From: Megalonaias nervosa
Lineage: Eukaryota > Mollusca > Bivalvia > Unionida > Unionidae
NCBI GenBank assembly: GCA_016617855.1
Contig: JAECUM010001144.1
Location: 30,118-94,117 of the forward strand
Length of the DNA: 64,000 nucleotides
Direction of reading: 5' to 3'
Shown: in pieces, positions 11,105 through 22,730 of the stretch
Layout: every line of letters begins with the position of its first letter
Numbering within the stretch: the first letter of the stretch is position 1
The notes under the pieces: generated by a model
Told to the model about the DNA's origin: nothing
Database searches by the model: none
Seen by the model: only the letters and a program-made list of their open reading frames with translations
Program-made: the position numbers and the translations under genes

Positions 11105-12010
11105 CTGCTCTCTCCCACACTATTCAACATCTTTCTGGAAAGAATCATGGCTGACGCGCTTGAAAAGCATGAAGGGACAGTCAGCATCAGAGGCAGAACA
11201 GTCACCAACTTACGTTTTGCCGATGACATTGATGGACTAGCAGGAAATGAACAAGAAATAGCTAGCTTAGTAGGGAGCCTCGACAAAACCTCCGCTGCCT
11301 ATGGCATGGAAATCAGTGCAGAGAAGACCAAACTGATGACCAACAACACCAAGGGCATCAGTACTGACATCAGGGTCCAAGGTAAGAAGCTAGAAACAGT
11401 CCACAGCTTCAAGTATTTGGGGAGAATTGTAACAGATGAAGGATCAAAGCCTGAAGTACTCTTCAGGATTGCACAGACAACAGCAGCGCTGACAAAACTG
11501 AAGCCCATCTGGAACAACAAGAACATCGCACTCAGTTCAAAGGTCAGACTGATGCACTCACTGGTTATCTCCATATTTCTCTATGCCTGTGAATCATGGA
11601 CCATAACAGCTGACTTAGAGAAAAGGATACAAGCCACAGAGATAAGATGCTTCCGAAAGATCCTTGGCGTCTCATACAAAGATCGTGTCACCAATGAAGA
11701 AATATGGCAAAGGATCAGACAAGCCATTGGGCCTCACAAAGACCTCCTGAGCACAGTGAAAAAACGTAAACTGCAGTGGTATGGGCATGTCTCACGATCA
11801 TCAGGACTTGCCATGACAATCCTGCAAGGCACTGTACAAGGAAGAAGAAAGAGAGGCAGGCAGAGAAAGAGGTGGGAAGAGAACATTCGAGAGTGGACAG
11901 GCTTGACATTGAGCGACTCAATGAGAAAGACGGAAAATCGAGAGGAATGGAGGAAGCTGATTGTTCAGTCTTGTGTGGTGCCCCAACGGTCTACCAGACT
12001 ATGGGAATGA
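11086..12010 (+). pseudogene. LINE reverse transcriptase, C-terminal half
   Basis: About 300 residues open from the inversion joint to a stop near 12008. It carries the FADD motif (RT motif C), the YLGRIV thumb-adjacent motif and a basic C-terminal region (GRRKRGRQRKRW). It lacks endonuclease and the first half of RT in this orientation, so it cannot be functional. Confidence 0.9.
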
Positions 12011-12034
12011 TGATGATGATGATGAACACAGACA

Positions 12035-12487
12035 CCCTTCATCCATGTGAAAGCTAACTATGTAACATTTCAGAAATGAGCTTGAGAAATTTATTTAATA
12101 CTTTTGTTTAAAATTTTTCTGTCTACCAAAAGTCAAAAGCTCAATGAAATATCAACAATACCTTTAAATTTACCCACTGTTGTTTTTGTGTGCTTAAAAT
12201 TATAAACAGTGACACATTATGTACTCAATACTATGCAACTACACACAGAGACAAGGATGGAAGCCAAACATCACCAAATCTGTACACTAATAACAAACAA
12301 GGGTGGGGGGTGATTCCGATCATCAGATCAGCCTAGATCAGCTACCATTGTGTGTCCCTGGGCACTTTACTTGCCTTGGCACAACATACCCTCCAATGAA
12401 TTGATGTGCCACAAGACACCAAATACAAACAAACAAGCTAACACCCCTTTTCAGTAGTGGAAGCATAAGAAATAAATAAGAACCTAC
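12035..12487. other. Intron sequence, nothing recognised
   Basis: Low complexity only. The minus-strand frame here belongs to exon 14 further right. Confidence 0.5.
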
Positions 12488-12567
12488 CGAATACACTCCT
12501 CCATTTGATGCTGGAGACATGGGAGACAACAGGCTCTCTCTAGAGGTTGACAGGTGTCTGGTTTGTT
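12488..12567 (-). CDS. SGSM1/2: SGSM exon 14: linker before TBC core
   Basis: An 80-bp exon between TTTATTGCAG and TATTCG|GTAGGT. It encodes EQTRHLSTSRESLLSPMSPA followed by SNGGVYS. The end resembles human SPVSSSGVTYS immediately before the TBC core. Conservation is weak, but position, splice signals and both phases (two leading bases, phase 0 exit) agree. Confidence 0.83.
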
Positions 12568-12594
12568 CTGCAATAAAGGATAAAAAAATTAGGT

Positions 12595-12795
12595 CCAAAA
12601 GCACTCTGAAACCATATGCATTGAGCTCATTTTACTAAAATAATGGAATCCAATGGAATAAGGCCCCCATCACTTTGGAACCACATTCTTGTAACTCATT
12701 TCATCAAAATGGAGCACTATGGAATGAAGTCCAAAATCACTCTAGAAGCATATTCTTTGAACTCTTTTCACCATAATGGATTTCATTGGAATCAT
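12595..12795. repeat. Degenerate ~80-bp repeats, about 2.5 copies
   Basis: ATATGCATTGAGCTCATTTT, ACATTCTTGTAACTCATTTC and ATATTCTTTGAACTCTTTTC each precede AAAATGG/ATAATGG phrases at about 80-bp spacing. Confidence 0.6.
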
Positions 12796-13043
12796 ACACT
12801 CCCTGTATGTGGTTTTAAATATCTGAACACAAATATTTTCTGGACAAGGCATAATCCGCAAATCTTGTGAACTCTTCATGGCAATAAAATGCAGGTCACT
12901 CTGATCTACTTTGCCCACCATGAGAAAGTATCCCTCAAAATAAATGCATCCATCAAGTTTCATGACTGAACATTGCAAGTTCCTGATAAACAGAAGTAAA
13001 TGCTAAAACTTAATGTAATCAGTGCCCATGGTGAGTAGTTCTG

Positions 13044-13224
13044 TCCAAGATGATCTGGTTTGGTCTGGTGTTTTATGGCACAGAAACCTAAGTAGATCAT
13101 TAAGTGTCAAGGCCAATGGATTAAAGTGCCTTACCCAATCCTAACTGATCTGATGATAGGATCTGAACCCACACACATTTGTTTATGAGTCCAGAATGCT
13201 AACCACTAAGCTACTGTGGCTCCT
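13044..13224 (-). mobile_element. tRNA-derived SINE, family C
   Basis: On the minus strand the head reads GCCACAGTAGCTTAGTGGTT then AGCATTCTGGACTCA, and box B is GGGTTCAGATCC. The body ends TGCCATAAAACACCAGACCA. No TSD was resolved. The head departs enough from a real tRNA to exclude a functional tRNA gene. Confidence 0.75.
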
Positions 13225-13225
13225 T

Positions 13226-14170
13226 CCCCTCTAAAATGCAAAAAGCCATCAAGTTTCATGATTGTACTAAGAACTGTGTCAGTGAAACTGAGCTTAATTG
13301 ATTGCTCTTACTATCTCCACCACAATCATCATACCAAGTCAATAACTGCAAGAGCAAACAAAAAGCCAATGTGTAATCAACAATTACATAGCTCATCTTG
13401 ACTTTCACGGTCTCCAGTAGCCATTGTAACATTATCATGTCTAAAATAAATTCAGACTAAAGTGATCTTGACTCCTTTTCTAACTAATAATTTGTGGGTT
13501 TTTTTTTTTTTGCATTGTTTCATCTTTACTTTTAATCATTTTAAATTTTAAAATGTGAACTTTTAATCGGCACTATATAGCCAGCACTGAGTTGACATAC
13601 TGTGAAATTACCTAAAAGGCATAAATAATTAAAAAAGAACATTCTTTTCTGTTACATCAAAGTAGACGTACTATACTGAGTGATAAAAACCAGAGATTAA
13701 TATTGTTTTCAGTTAGTTTATATTTGTTCAAATCAATGCAGTGCACAAAAATTCTGATAACCCCACATTCTAATTTAAAATCGGGCCCCCCCCTCCGTAT
13801 TCCAAGCAAAGTGCCTGTCGGGCTTGTAAAAAAATATAATTTGCCTGAGAAAACTTTCATCTTGCTGATGAAATGTTGAAATTTATTTTCAAGATGTTGA
13901 AAGACAAGCAGATTATTAATATTTATCCCCATGTATGCCCTTACCTTTATGAAGATAGTCTACTTATCATACTTGTATCAAAAGCTGTATACTTTGTGTT
14001 ACATATAATTAGTACACACTTGGCTTTAACACAAATATGATTCTACCAGAGGTATGACATAATACCATTTTGGAATTTTATGTGCATTACAGAAACCCGC
14101 CATAAGCTGTCGAGTAAGTACCAGAACTGTTCCAGCAGTCGATACAATTAGTGCAATGCTGTGAGGCTGA
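13226..14170. other. Intron sequence, nothing recognised
   Basis: Contains short poly(T) and C-rich patches only. Confidence 0.5.
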
Positions 14171-14446
14171 ATAATGGGATTAAGGCTATCATGTACACAC
14201 AACAAGCTGTTAATTGATTACTTTATTGTTACAATCTGGATAATGGGATTAAGGCTATCATGTACACACAACAAGCTGTTAATTGATTACTTTATTGTTA
14301 CAATCTGGATAATGGGATTAAGGCTATCATGTACACACAACAAGCTGTTAATTGATTACTTTATTGTTACAATCTGGATAATGGGATTAAGGCTATCATG
14401 TACACACAACAAGCTGTTAATTGATTACTTTATTGTTACAATCTGG
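14171..14446 (+). repeat. 69-bp minisatellite, 4 identical copies
   Basis: Unit ATAATGGGATTAAGGCTATC... ending ACAATCTGG; starts at 14171, 14240, 14309 and 14378. The four copies look identical. Because 69 is a multiple of three, one frame stays open through all copies. Confidence 0.98.
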
Positions 14447-14664
14447 ACAGTTTAGGCCAAACATGAGATTTTTTTGAGGTACTATAAGTAATTAAGGGAT
14501 CAAATGTGGTCCATTATGGCTTTAGAGTCTCTGATTAAAAATCTATCTTCCTTTAGCGGAGGTGAGATAAAAGGAAAGACAAATAAACGATTTTGGCAGA
14601 AACACTGGAGTATTTTTTTTAATGGTCTTGTTTAACTACTACTACACTGATCAAGTTTAAAGAA

Positions 14665-14691
14665 TAATAATAATAATAATAATAATAATAA
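14665..14691. repeat. (AAT)n microsatellite
   Basis: Nine ATA/AAT units in a row. Confidence 0.95.
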
Positions 14692-14756
14692 CTGAGATAT
14701 CCCTTGCTCTGGCTTACACCTGTGTAATGCAACATTGGTTAAACATATAAAGTGGC

Positions 14757-14880
14757 AGATTAGGACCTATGTTGTTTGTCCTACTGATTACTACAAACAT
14801 ACATCATAGACTTAGATCTGCCAGCACACTATGTGACAGGTTGGGGTCTGAGCAGTTTGCAGTTGGACCTGATTAAAAGT
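14757..14880. repeat. Palindromic repeat family copy
   Basis: GATTAGGACCTATGTTGTTT, TAGACTTAGATCTGCCAGCA, then GGTCTGAGCAGTTTGCAGTT and GGACCTGATTA. Confidence 0.7.
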
Positions 14881-15368
14881 CAGTACATGCATTAATTACA
14901 TAAAGGGAAAATCTGAATTAATAAGCATCCAGAATGGGGTGTATTTTTAGAACTTTGAAATCAGTTCTTTATATCAATGTTTGATTTCCTCGTGCTTCCA
15001 AAGCAACAAGGGGAACTAATGAAAAATTAATTTATTATACAATTTACTGACAAATGAAATTCACCAAAATTTGATTTACTGTTGAGTAATCATACTCCAT
15101 TAAACTGCTAAGAAAATGTCCCACTGAAAAACTAGATAATTTTGTTGGGCAGATTGATCTTGCATCCTGGATGTCGGGTGGGCAATCATGTGTGAGATCA
15201 AAAGATGTCTATTTTTCATACTGAAATATTAAAAATCTACACCATACACATCTCCAGCATACAGGATAAATTTCATAATTTTGGATACCACTTAATGAAA
15301 GAATTGCTGGACTGTAATAGAAAGGCAGTTGAATGTGTTTGAAAGACAATATTTTTTATCTGACTTTC
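14881..15368. other. Intron sequence, nothing recognised
   Basis: No frame or repeat recognised. Confidence 0.5.
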
Positions 15369-15775
15369 AAAATATAGAAATACCAGTAAATACCATGCAT
15401 ACCTGCTTACAAGTTATGGCCAACTACAAACAACGTAGACCCTGATCTGCCATCACATAACAGGCTGGTAGATCATAGTCTATGTTGTTTCTTCCACTAA
15501 TTACAAAATATAGAAATACCAGTAAATACCATGCATACTGCTTACAAGTTGGCCAACTACAAACAACGTAGACCCTGATCTGCCATCACATAACAGGCTG
15601 GTAGATCATAGTCTATGTTGTTTCTTCCACTAATTACAAAATATAGAAATACCAGTAAATACCATGTATACTTGCTTACAAGTTGAGGCCAACTACAAAC
15701 AACACAGACCCTGATCTGCCATCACATAACAGGCTGGTAGATCATAGTCTATGTTGTTTCTTCCACTAATTACAA
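15369..15775 (+). repeat. ~135-bp tandem repeat, 3 copies, made of the palindromic element
   Basis: Copies begin near 15369, 15504 and 15639 with AAAATATAGAAATACCAGTA. Each contains GGCCAACTACAAACAACGTA, GACCCTGATCTGCCATCACA and TAGATCATAGTCTATGTTGT. The palindromic unit plus flank has been tandemly amplified. Confidence 0.92.
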
Positions 15776-15862
15776 AATGCACAGATCTAGATCTGCTAGC
15801 AAACTATGCAATGGCATATCTGGGTCTGTGCATTTTGCAGCTGGACTTGACTTATCAATAAG
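15776..15862. repeat. Palindromic repeat family, right half
   Basis: TGCACAGATCTAGATCTGCT, GCATATCTGGGTCTGTGCA and TTTTGCAGCTGGACTTGACT abut the tandem array; together they complete the element seen at 10255-10450. Confidence 0.75.
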
Positions 15863-16319
15863 TATGTATGGTAACCTAAAGTCTTAAGGCTCTTTTCCAT
15901 GAAATAAGCAGATGCTGTTAAGGCAACAAAGCATGATTTGTGTAAGGTGAAAAAAAACTTTAAATTTCAAGAAATAATGCATTATGAAAAGGAAGCTACT
16001 AAATATATATTATCCTCAACAATCTGGTGATCTTTGCAAAAGAACTTGACAGTTTGAAAATTGTTTCATTTTTTTCTTCTTTGTGTCCAATAGTTCCTTC
16101 TGTCAAAACCTGGGTACAAAAATACCTATAATCCACAATGAAGAGACATTTTACATCCACACTGCAAAGAAACCTGTGTAATCTGCATGTGTGCACCCAT
16201 GTATTTCAAGCCTTGCAAACTGGCTTTTTTTTGCATGGGAAAATTTTAAAAGAATCATTTTTTGTAGAAATTTTGGCAGACTCTAAATACTTAAGGTATG
16301 AGTATAAAACCATCCATAC

Positions 16320-17043
16320 CATCCATTACTCCATCTACACCCAGCATGGTGGCATCTGTTTTCTTCTCTTCCTCCTCCTCTTTTTCCTCTTCCTCTTCTT
16401 CTTCCTCATCATCAGCCTCATTTTCATCCTCCTCCTCCATCCCTGAGCTTTCAACTGATAGCTTTGTCAGTGGAGATCTTTCTACACTTCCCTCACGATC
16501 TGTTTTAGATGCATCTGTAGCCTCTGAATCAGCGGAGTCCAACTTTGATCGTTCTTGTGAACTTTGCCGTGCTATGGAATCACCAAGACCATCATCTGGA
16601 CTGTCTGTGTAGCAGGTGAAATATTCTTGTTTTTCTAATATCACCTCTGTTTGAACTATCTTATCTGTTGTTTCTGTATGAAGAATCATATCCATGCTTT
16701 GTTTTCGATCTGGTGTGCAACAGGTTGTACCAGTAGCTGAACTCTCTTCTGGCACAGTCTCTGGGTGTGAAAAATCTTCTGACTCAAAGCTTTGTGACAA
16801 GAACACATCATTATCTAAACTTGAGTCTTTCCGCACTAGGGGTATATTACCATCTGTGCTCTCTGACGACAATTTGGCCAAATTAGCTGCCAACATTTCT
16901 CGTTCTCTTTGCTTTACAATGGCTTCTACTGCAAGCCATTCAGACATTGTCTTTTCGAACATGGTGTGAAGTCTCTCATCCACCATTTCCCTCTGTTCCT
17001 TAGTGCTCTCAAATCTGTAGTGTCCCAGAAGATATGGCCAGAC
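16320..17043 (-). CDS. SGSM1/2: SGSM exon 13: early TBC domain and long acidic linker
   Basis: The largest exon, 724 bp (about 241 residues), after TTAACTTTCAG. It begins VWPYLLGHYRFESTKEQREM, continues with EKTMSEWLAVEAIVKQRERE (an SGSM signature), then a long Ser/Asp/Glu-rich linker ending in a Glu/Asp run of about 25 residues with two Lys, at roughly 16365-16440. SGSM proteins have such an insert between two parts of the TBC domain. The donor is assigned at GATG|GTATGG because it gives phase 1, needed for exon 14; GATG|GTTTTA nine bases further on also fits the phase. Without splicing the frame stops at 16291. Confidence 0.9.
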
Positions 17044-17216
17044 CTGAAAGTTAAAATTTTACTTCTAAATTTAAAAAATGCATTACCATGAAAATAACTT
17101 CAGAACAATTAAAAAATAACGTAACTTTTTTATTTAAAAAAGTCAATATTTATTTAGATCATTCTAATTTTTGTTGATTTCCAAAAACAGTGATATAGTA
17201 AAATGCTCATGAATCA

Positions 17217-17342
17217 CTGACCAATTATCTAGACTGACCAATTATTTACACTGACCAATTATTTACACTAACCAATTATCTACACTGACCAATTATTTAC
17301 ACTAACCAATTATCTACACTGACCAATTATCTACACTTACCA
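17217..17342 (+). repeat. 17-bp minisatellite, 7 copies
   Basis: ACTGACCAATTATCTAC with ACTAACC and TTTAC variants; CCAATTAT recurs every 17 bp from 17221 to 17323. Confidence 0.97.
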
Positions 17343-17345
17343 CTC

Positions 17346-18057
17346 CTCTGGACCTGGGGAGTGTCATCTGTATCCACAATGAGTTTCTTTCTAACTGTAT
17401 CATAATCATTTATCGTATCCAGATAATCAATGTATGACTATACTCATCAAAGGAATGAAAAGCTGAAGTACTAGAAACTCAGGAAGGTTCAACAGTACAG
17501 TGTCTGAATAGATGTAGTGTCTTCCATAAAATTCTTTGTATTGATGGTTAACAATTTAGAAATGATGTGTGATTCTCATTGTTTTATGAAATAGTCAGTT
17601 TAAATTCAGAAGTATGAGGCTGGGTCAATGTAACAATTTAAACATTTTTTTAATACAATAATTCAAATTTAAAGTAGACAGCAATATTGTTTGAATCCGT
17701 AAAAGCAGAGTGTCCTTGGCTCCCAATGAGAACACTGCAACTTGTCAGAGACACATTAAGATAAGAATTCTTTTTTAAGACTGTATGGTTCAAACATATA
17801 AATTAAAAATATAGATATAAAATAAAAGTATTTTAAACATTAGAAATCATATATATCTTATGTACAAATACACAGACACATCTACAACAATGGACTGTGT
17901 CTGGCAATGTTAAGAATGAAATTATGTAAGACATTTAAAAAGTTTTTGTTCCATCTTTCTAAAATACACAAAGATCTCAATATACAATTCTTACTATTAG
18001 ATATTCTTGTCATTATAGAAAACACCTAGAGTCCCATTACTTCCTCAAAACTGAATA
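17346..18057. other. Intron sequence, nothing recognised
   Basis: No frame or repeat recognised before the DNA element at 18058. Confidence 0.5.
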
Positions 18058-20167
18058 CAGCATGACTACGTTATAACACGGTGGTTGGGGCCATAGAACC
18101 CAAGCATGTTATAGATCAAACCATGTTATAATCAATTAAATCAGCTTGCTGATGAAAATGATGCTTGTACCTAAATAATGTTGAGGGGGGGGGGAGGGCT
18201 AATAAAAGCAGGTGCAAAAATACATGCTTTTGATTAAATGCAAACTAGTCTGCAATACACTTGTATATTGACAACTTCCACTTGTGTAGTACAATCCATA
18301 ATCTGTTAAGTTCTGTATGTATATAAAAAATCTACAAATTCTAGTATGGATTACATGTTATCAAATTCATGTATCAGTCATATCCCATTAGAAAACACAA
18401 ACAAACCACAGTCCTCATTATATCTATATCTGATTGTCACTAAACAATTCATTAAATATTGTCACCAGTAGCACGTGACTATAGTTGTGTGAATGCTGCA
18501 TGTACATGTACTTAAACTGGCCTAAATTTTGGTCAGCTGGAGACAGCTATCATTTTGCTGAGGATACCCAGGCTAATCATAGGGAAATAAAAAAATGTTT
18601 AGAAATTTGCAAGTAGCCCATCTTCAATTAATTTGATGGCCAGATATCTATGGTTTCAAAATATTTGAAATTTAATTTGCATTTTCTGCCACCATTGGTA
18701 GCGACCGTAAGCATAAACTTTTTCCTGTTAAAAGAAAACTTTCACTGCACAACAAATGTGTTCCAGTCACTTTGGAAAATGCAACAATCCATCGGATTCC
18801 ATTGCTTTTAATTAAGTCTGGTGCTGACTTCCTTTGATAAAAGGTTCTTTGTTTTTACTGAAGACAGTACTGTAGTTGGCTTTCTTTTATGAATGTGTTA
18901 TTGAAGTCACTGCTAAAGGACAGCTCTGGAGGACCAAACAAATGCCTGTTTTGTATTGCAGTGGCGTTATCAAATAATTGTAGAACATTGATTGAGACTG
19001 AATTTTTTTTTATTTGCTTAGTATTTATACAGAACAACTGGTGTTTCAAAGATAATCAGTTTTCTCTGAAGTTTCAGCAAAACTATTTTTTCTGGATACA
19101 TTTAAAAAGAAGGAATTAGCCATTGTTTGGTTGATTGTAGCAGTTACTGTACCTGTCATCTAAGGTTGGTAAATTGAGGTAGTCCTGGTAGAATGACTAC
19201 TGGATAGACCACTTCTTTTTTTTTACATTTCTGGTAGCAGAGTGATGCTGCCTTCCATGCATGTGTCAGAAATTTAAAAAGGTCAACAGATGGTGGATAC
19301 ACAGGTGTTCTGTTCTGAGATGGATTACTACTGAAAATATGAGTGTTCTGAAGGATTTAATTCTATGAGTGAATGAAGAGGAATTTGACTTATCATCCAC
19401 ATACAAAGGTCAGACTAATGAATAGATTAATTACTAGCAAGCGGCCAATAGTCTGACACTATTCTGTCTGAAACATCCATTATGAGATAGTGCCCAGTAC
19501 TGTTGATCTCCATTACCAGAAATGTCAACAAAAAAAATAAAAAATGCGAAGATCTCACAGAATACAGTACTGATGCCAAATGTCAGAATAAGCTTATGAT
19601 ATAACAATGCACTGTTAAGATAGTTTGTCAATATCAACAAAGAATTTGTATATATAACAACAGATGGATTCCAGAGCATTTTATCTAAAGTTTGCGGCTT
19701 CCTTTTATGGTGCCTCTGAATTTCTCCACTCCAAACCCAAGACTGTATATACAAGTTTAAACAGCCAACAATGTCGCAAAAAAAAATCGTTGATGGTATA
19801 TTTTGTTACTGATAAGGAAAAAAAAAATCACAATTTGCAACATTGATGAAGCCCAGCATGATCCATGAATAAACTTTTTACACATTATTTTTTGTACTTT
19901 CAAGAATAAAAAACTATTTTTTCATGTACAAGAAAAATATATGTATATGAAATTACAGGAGCCAAACCACATCTGTCTTATATTAAAATTCATATGCGAT
20001 CTCTTAACCAAAATGATAAACTTTTTACATTTTAATTTTCATACTTTTAAGAAAGAAATTGTTTTGTATACGAGAAAAGTACATATGAAATTTTGGAAGC
20101 CACACCACGATCGTGTTATATCTGAATTCATGTTATAATGGAGAGTGCTACAGAGGGGTCACAATGC
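18058..20167. mobile_element. pogo/Tigger-like non-autonomous element, older copy
   Basis: Left end CAGCATGACTACGTTATAAC after TA. The right end read inward is CATTGTGACCCCTCTGTAGC, a decayed inverted repeat of the left. The interior aligns throughout with 56063-58193 (for example GTGTTCCAGTCACTTTGGAA and CTAAAGGACAGCTCTGGAGG), at similar length and with many substitutions. No complete transposase. CAGTGTGACCCC..ATAACACGG-type ends with a TA target point to the Tc1/mariner-pogo superfamily. Confidence 0.82.
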
Positions 20168-20264
20168 TCATTATGTTTGCAAACATGTTAGAGGCACTGT
20201 TCCTTCTTGGAAGGCTTCATAGAAACTGAAGACTATTATTATAACCAATAACTAGTTTTCATTT

Positions 20265-20630
20265 CATACATTAACCAAAGTTTGTCCACAGGAGTGCAAT
20301 ACAATGTGCAGCAATAAGATTTGAATAATCAAATTTTGATATTCAGTGAACAATTCCTTAATTTCCATAAAAGGATGTTTGTATGAGTACACAAAAATCT
20401 GTAATGTCTCAGCTATCTCCTCATCTGACCAATTGGATTTTAAAATATAACCCAAATATGTATAACTGTTGACATATGTAAGAGCATGGTCATTAAGATG
20501 TGCAGGGGAAGGAGATGGTAATTTGAAAGAAGTGACTGAAAGACCATGCATACCGATTTTTGTGTATTATAGATGGTATTGCTGACCCTATCTAGCAAAA
20601 CCATAGGTAAAGGAACAGGCATGGCACAAA
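20265..20630 (-). pseudogene. Decayed LINE reverse-transcriptase fragment
   Basis: The minus strand encodes YNTQKSVCMVFQS in one frame and ALTYVNSYTYLGYILKSNWS then DEEIAETLQIF in another, so at least one frameshift separates them. KxVCMVF and SYxYLGxIL are the phrases that follow the FADD box in LINE reverse transcriptases. The family differs from those at 10654 and 27030. No tail or TSD was seen. Confidence 0.7.
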
Positions 20631-20792
20631 AGGTGAGGAAAGAAAACCATGTTGAGCAAAATTTCCAACTTACAATTATTATTGGCTGTTGTCAGGGGTA
20701 ATATTCTTGTGTTACTTTATCATGTATAACTGTTTCACAGAGGGCTTTTCTTTTTAGAATTACTTAGTCTTTCTCAATGATTTTCTACTTAC

Positions 20793-20861
20793 CTCCTTTC
20801 TAATTTCATGTTCTATTCCACCATAGTAAACTAATCTGTAGACTTCCCTGGGATCGGATAC
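20793..20861 (-). CDS. SGSM1/2: SGSM exon 12: VYRLVYYGGIEHEIRKE
   Basis: A 69-bp phase 0-0 micro-exon, TTTTAG| to AAGGAG|GTAAGT. It encodes VSDPREVYRLVYYGGIEHEI-RKE. The YYGGIxxxIRKxVWPFLLG block, split with exon 13, marks the start of the TBC domain (the RxxxW motif region) in SGSM proteins. Confidence 0.94.
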
Positions 20862-22030
20862 CTAAAACAAATGCATAGCATTAAATAATTCTCTTAATGG
20901 GCCTATTGCAGTGGAAATGTTTTTACCTAGAACCTCTACAGTTATGTATTCCATCCCCAGTTTTGGCATGTCCATGGGTTCTAGGTTGTTTTTCAAAGGT
21001 TAGTAATTTCCTCCAAGTTTTCTGGATTTCTCAACCTTTAAAACCATATCCAGTGCTTTAGATTTTTTCTGGCTAGTGGGCCAATTGGCCCAACAGCAGT
21101 AACAACAGTCCCTCAAAGTGACTGACAATTTAATGGCCAAAAAGAATTTCAATAATCCATGAGAAGACTGTATCTTCTTCTTAACTGTGGAGTACTGAGG
21201 CTATCTGATATCTTTACAAAACTCAAGCATACCAAATTTGGTAAGGAAAATATTTTCTTGCTTGCCCAAGATAACACTTTCAAATAATATTTAAAGTGCA
21301 GGACATAATTTTTGTCATGACCATTGACCTTGAACCTAATGTGGATAGAAAATATTCAACTTGTCTCTGACAACACCAAGATATACCCATGTGCTAACTT
21401 TGGTTAAATCAATTATTAATATTAAAGAAGACTAAAAAAGAAAAACAAACAGAAGCAGCACCATTTAAGTGGTATCATTTAAAAAATGTATCAGATATAA
21501 CCACAAACTGGATTGGATAAAAATACATTCATATCATGCTTACAAGCCATTACAGCTACCCCCCTCTCCCATGAGTCAAGAACTATGACATTAAAATCAG
21601 TGTACTATCATCTTGTTTGTTGGAATACAACTAAATAACACTTCATTTGTATATGTACAAGTCATTGTGTTCATAAGCTCAGTGAAGTACAAAATTGCAT
21701 GCAGTGACCTTTGACTTGTCTTTAAGGTCAATTAAGTCTGATTTCAAAACTCCTTCACAAAAGCGAGTCAGTATCTTTCAGATGGTCAGCTCTGCACTAT
21801 TTTCATTTTGAACAAATTAGATATTGCAAGAAATAATTTAGTGAAAACCCCATGTCAATGCCATCCTTCATGCAAAAGGAATATAGACAAGGTTTTCAAA
21901 ATGGCTACTATGGTGTCATATTGGAGATCAGATGAACACTACATTTATTCAGAAGCAGCAACAATAATGCATTAATAGTATTTCAGTGTAAACCCATAAC
22001 CATAAAAATATCTGTTCAGACAGGATAATT
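20862..22030. other. Intron sequence, nothing recognised
   Basis: No frame or repeat with clear structure. Confidence 0.45.
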
Positions 22031-22730
22031 AGCCATATGTAAATTTTCTGGATGGTCATCAAGGCAGCCATTTTGGAAGTTAAACTTGCATAATTTTAAT
22101 AAAGGAATAGCAACAATATACTGCAGGAAAAAAACTTTTTTGAAGTTGGCATCAACATCTGTTTACGACAAATAGTTGTTATAAAATCTGGAAGGTCACA
22201 CTGGCATCATTTTCGTTTAGGACCAAATACATTTATATTGAGAAGAATTGTAATGAAAATCCTATATTATTATGGCCATCCCTTCAAGAGTGATAACAAA
22301 CATTCAATATAGTTACCATTGATTAGCATGATTTTATTCAGGACCAATCAGACATTATAAAAAGTCTTTTTTAAAAAAAACCCACTTCAATACAACCACC
22401 CATTCAGTTCAAGTAGCAATAACAAGATTTTCAAAATGGCCACCATAGCTGCAGTATTCAACATCCAAATAACACCATTTTCATTTAGGATCAACTAGGC
22501 ATCATGAGAAGTCTTTTGAGTGACAAACCCCATTTCAATAAGACCATCCATTTAGGAGAAGCACAAACACCAAAATTTTAAAGCTGGCCACCACAGCAGA
22601 CATACCGCATTTCATATGGGCACAATTTTCATTTAGGACCAACCTGACATCATAAGAAGTCTTCTAATGAATACCCCATGATACTATCTGACCATCCATT
22701 AAGAAGTGTAAGGGTGTGCAAGATCACCTC
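22030..22730. repeat. Degenerate ~170-bp repeats
   Basis: Phrases TTTTCAAAATGGCCACCATA, CATTTTCATTTAGGACCAA, CATCATAAGAAGTCTTCT and CCATTTCAATAAGACCATCC recur at about 170-bp intervals over four units. Confidence 0.65.

Larger units (their letters stand above)
10654..12024 (+). mobile_element. 5'-inverted (twin-primed) LINE insertion, RTE-like, 10-bp TSD
   Basis: A 1371-bp insertion flanked by AACACAGACA at 10644-10653 and 12025-12034. The 3' part (11099-12024, plus strand) encodes the C-terminal reverse-transcriptase region: CLLSPTLFNIFLERIMADAL, the catalytic LRFADDIDGL, then YLGRIVTDEG and RWEENIREWTGL, ending in a (TGA)n tail. The 5' part (10654-11104) is inverted, encoding on the minus strand WLTGEWPSPWTQ, EEQAGFRVGHSTTEQIF and FVDFKKAFDR (RT motif A). 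The segments meet at a TGTCTG overlap, and only about 10 codons of the element are missing between them. This is what twin priming leaves. Both frames are open, so the copy is young. RTE-type assignment rests on the sequence style and trinucleotide tail. Confidence 0.94.

Noticed and set aside
14174..14455. Open frame with a 23-residue peptide repeated four times
   Set aside because: It exists only because the 69-bp minisatellite unit is a multiple of three and has no stop in this frame; no splice or homology support.
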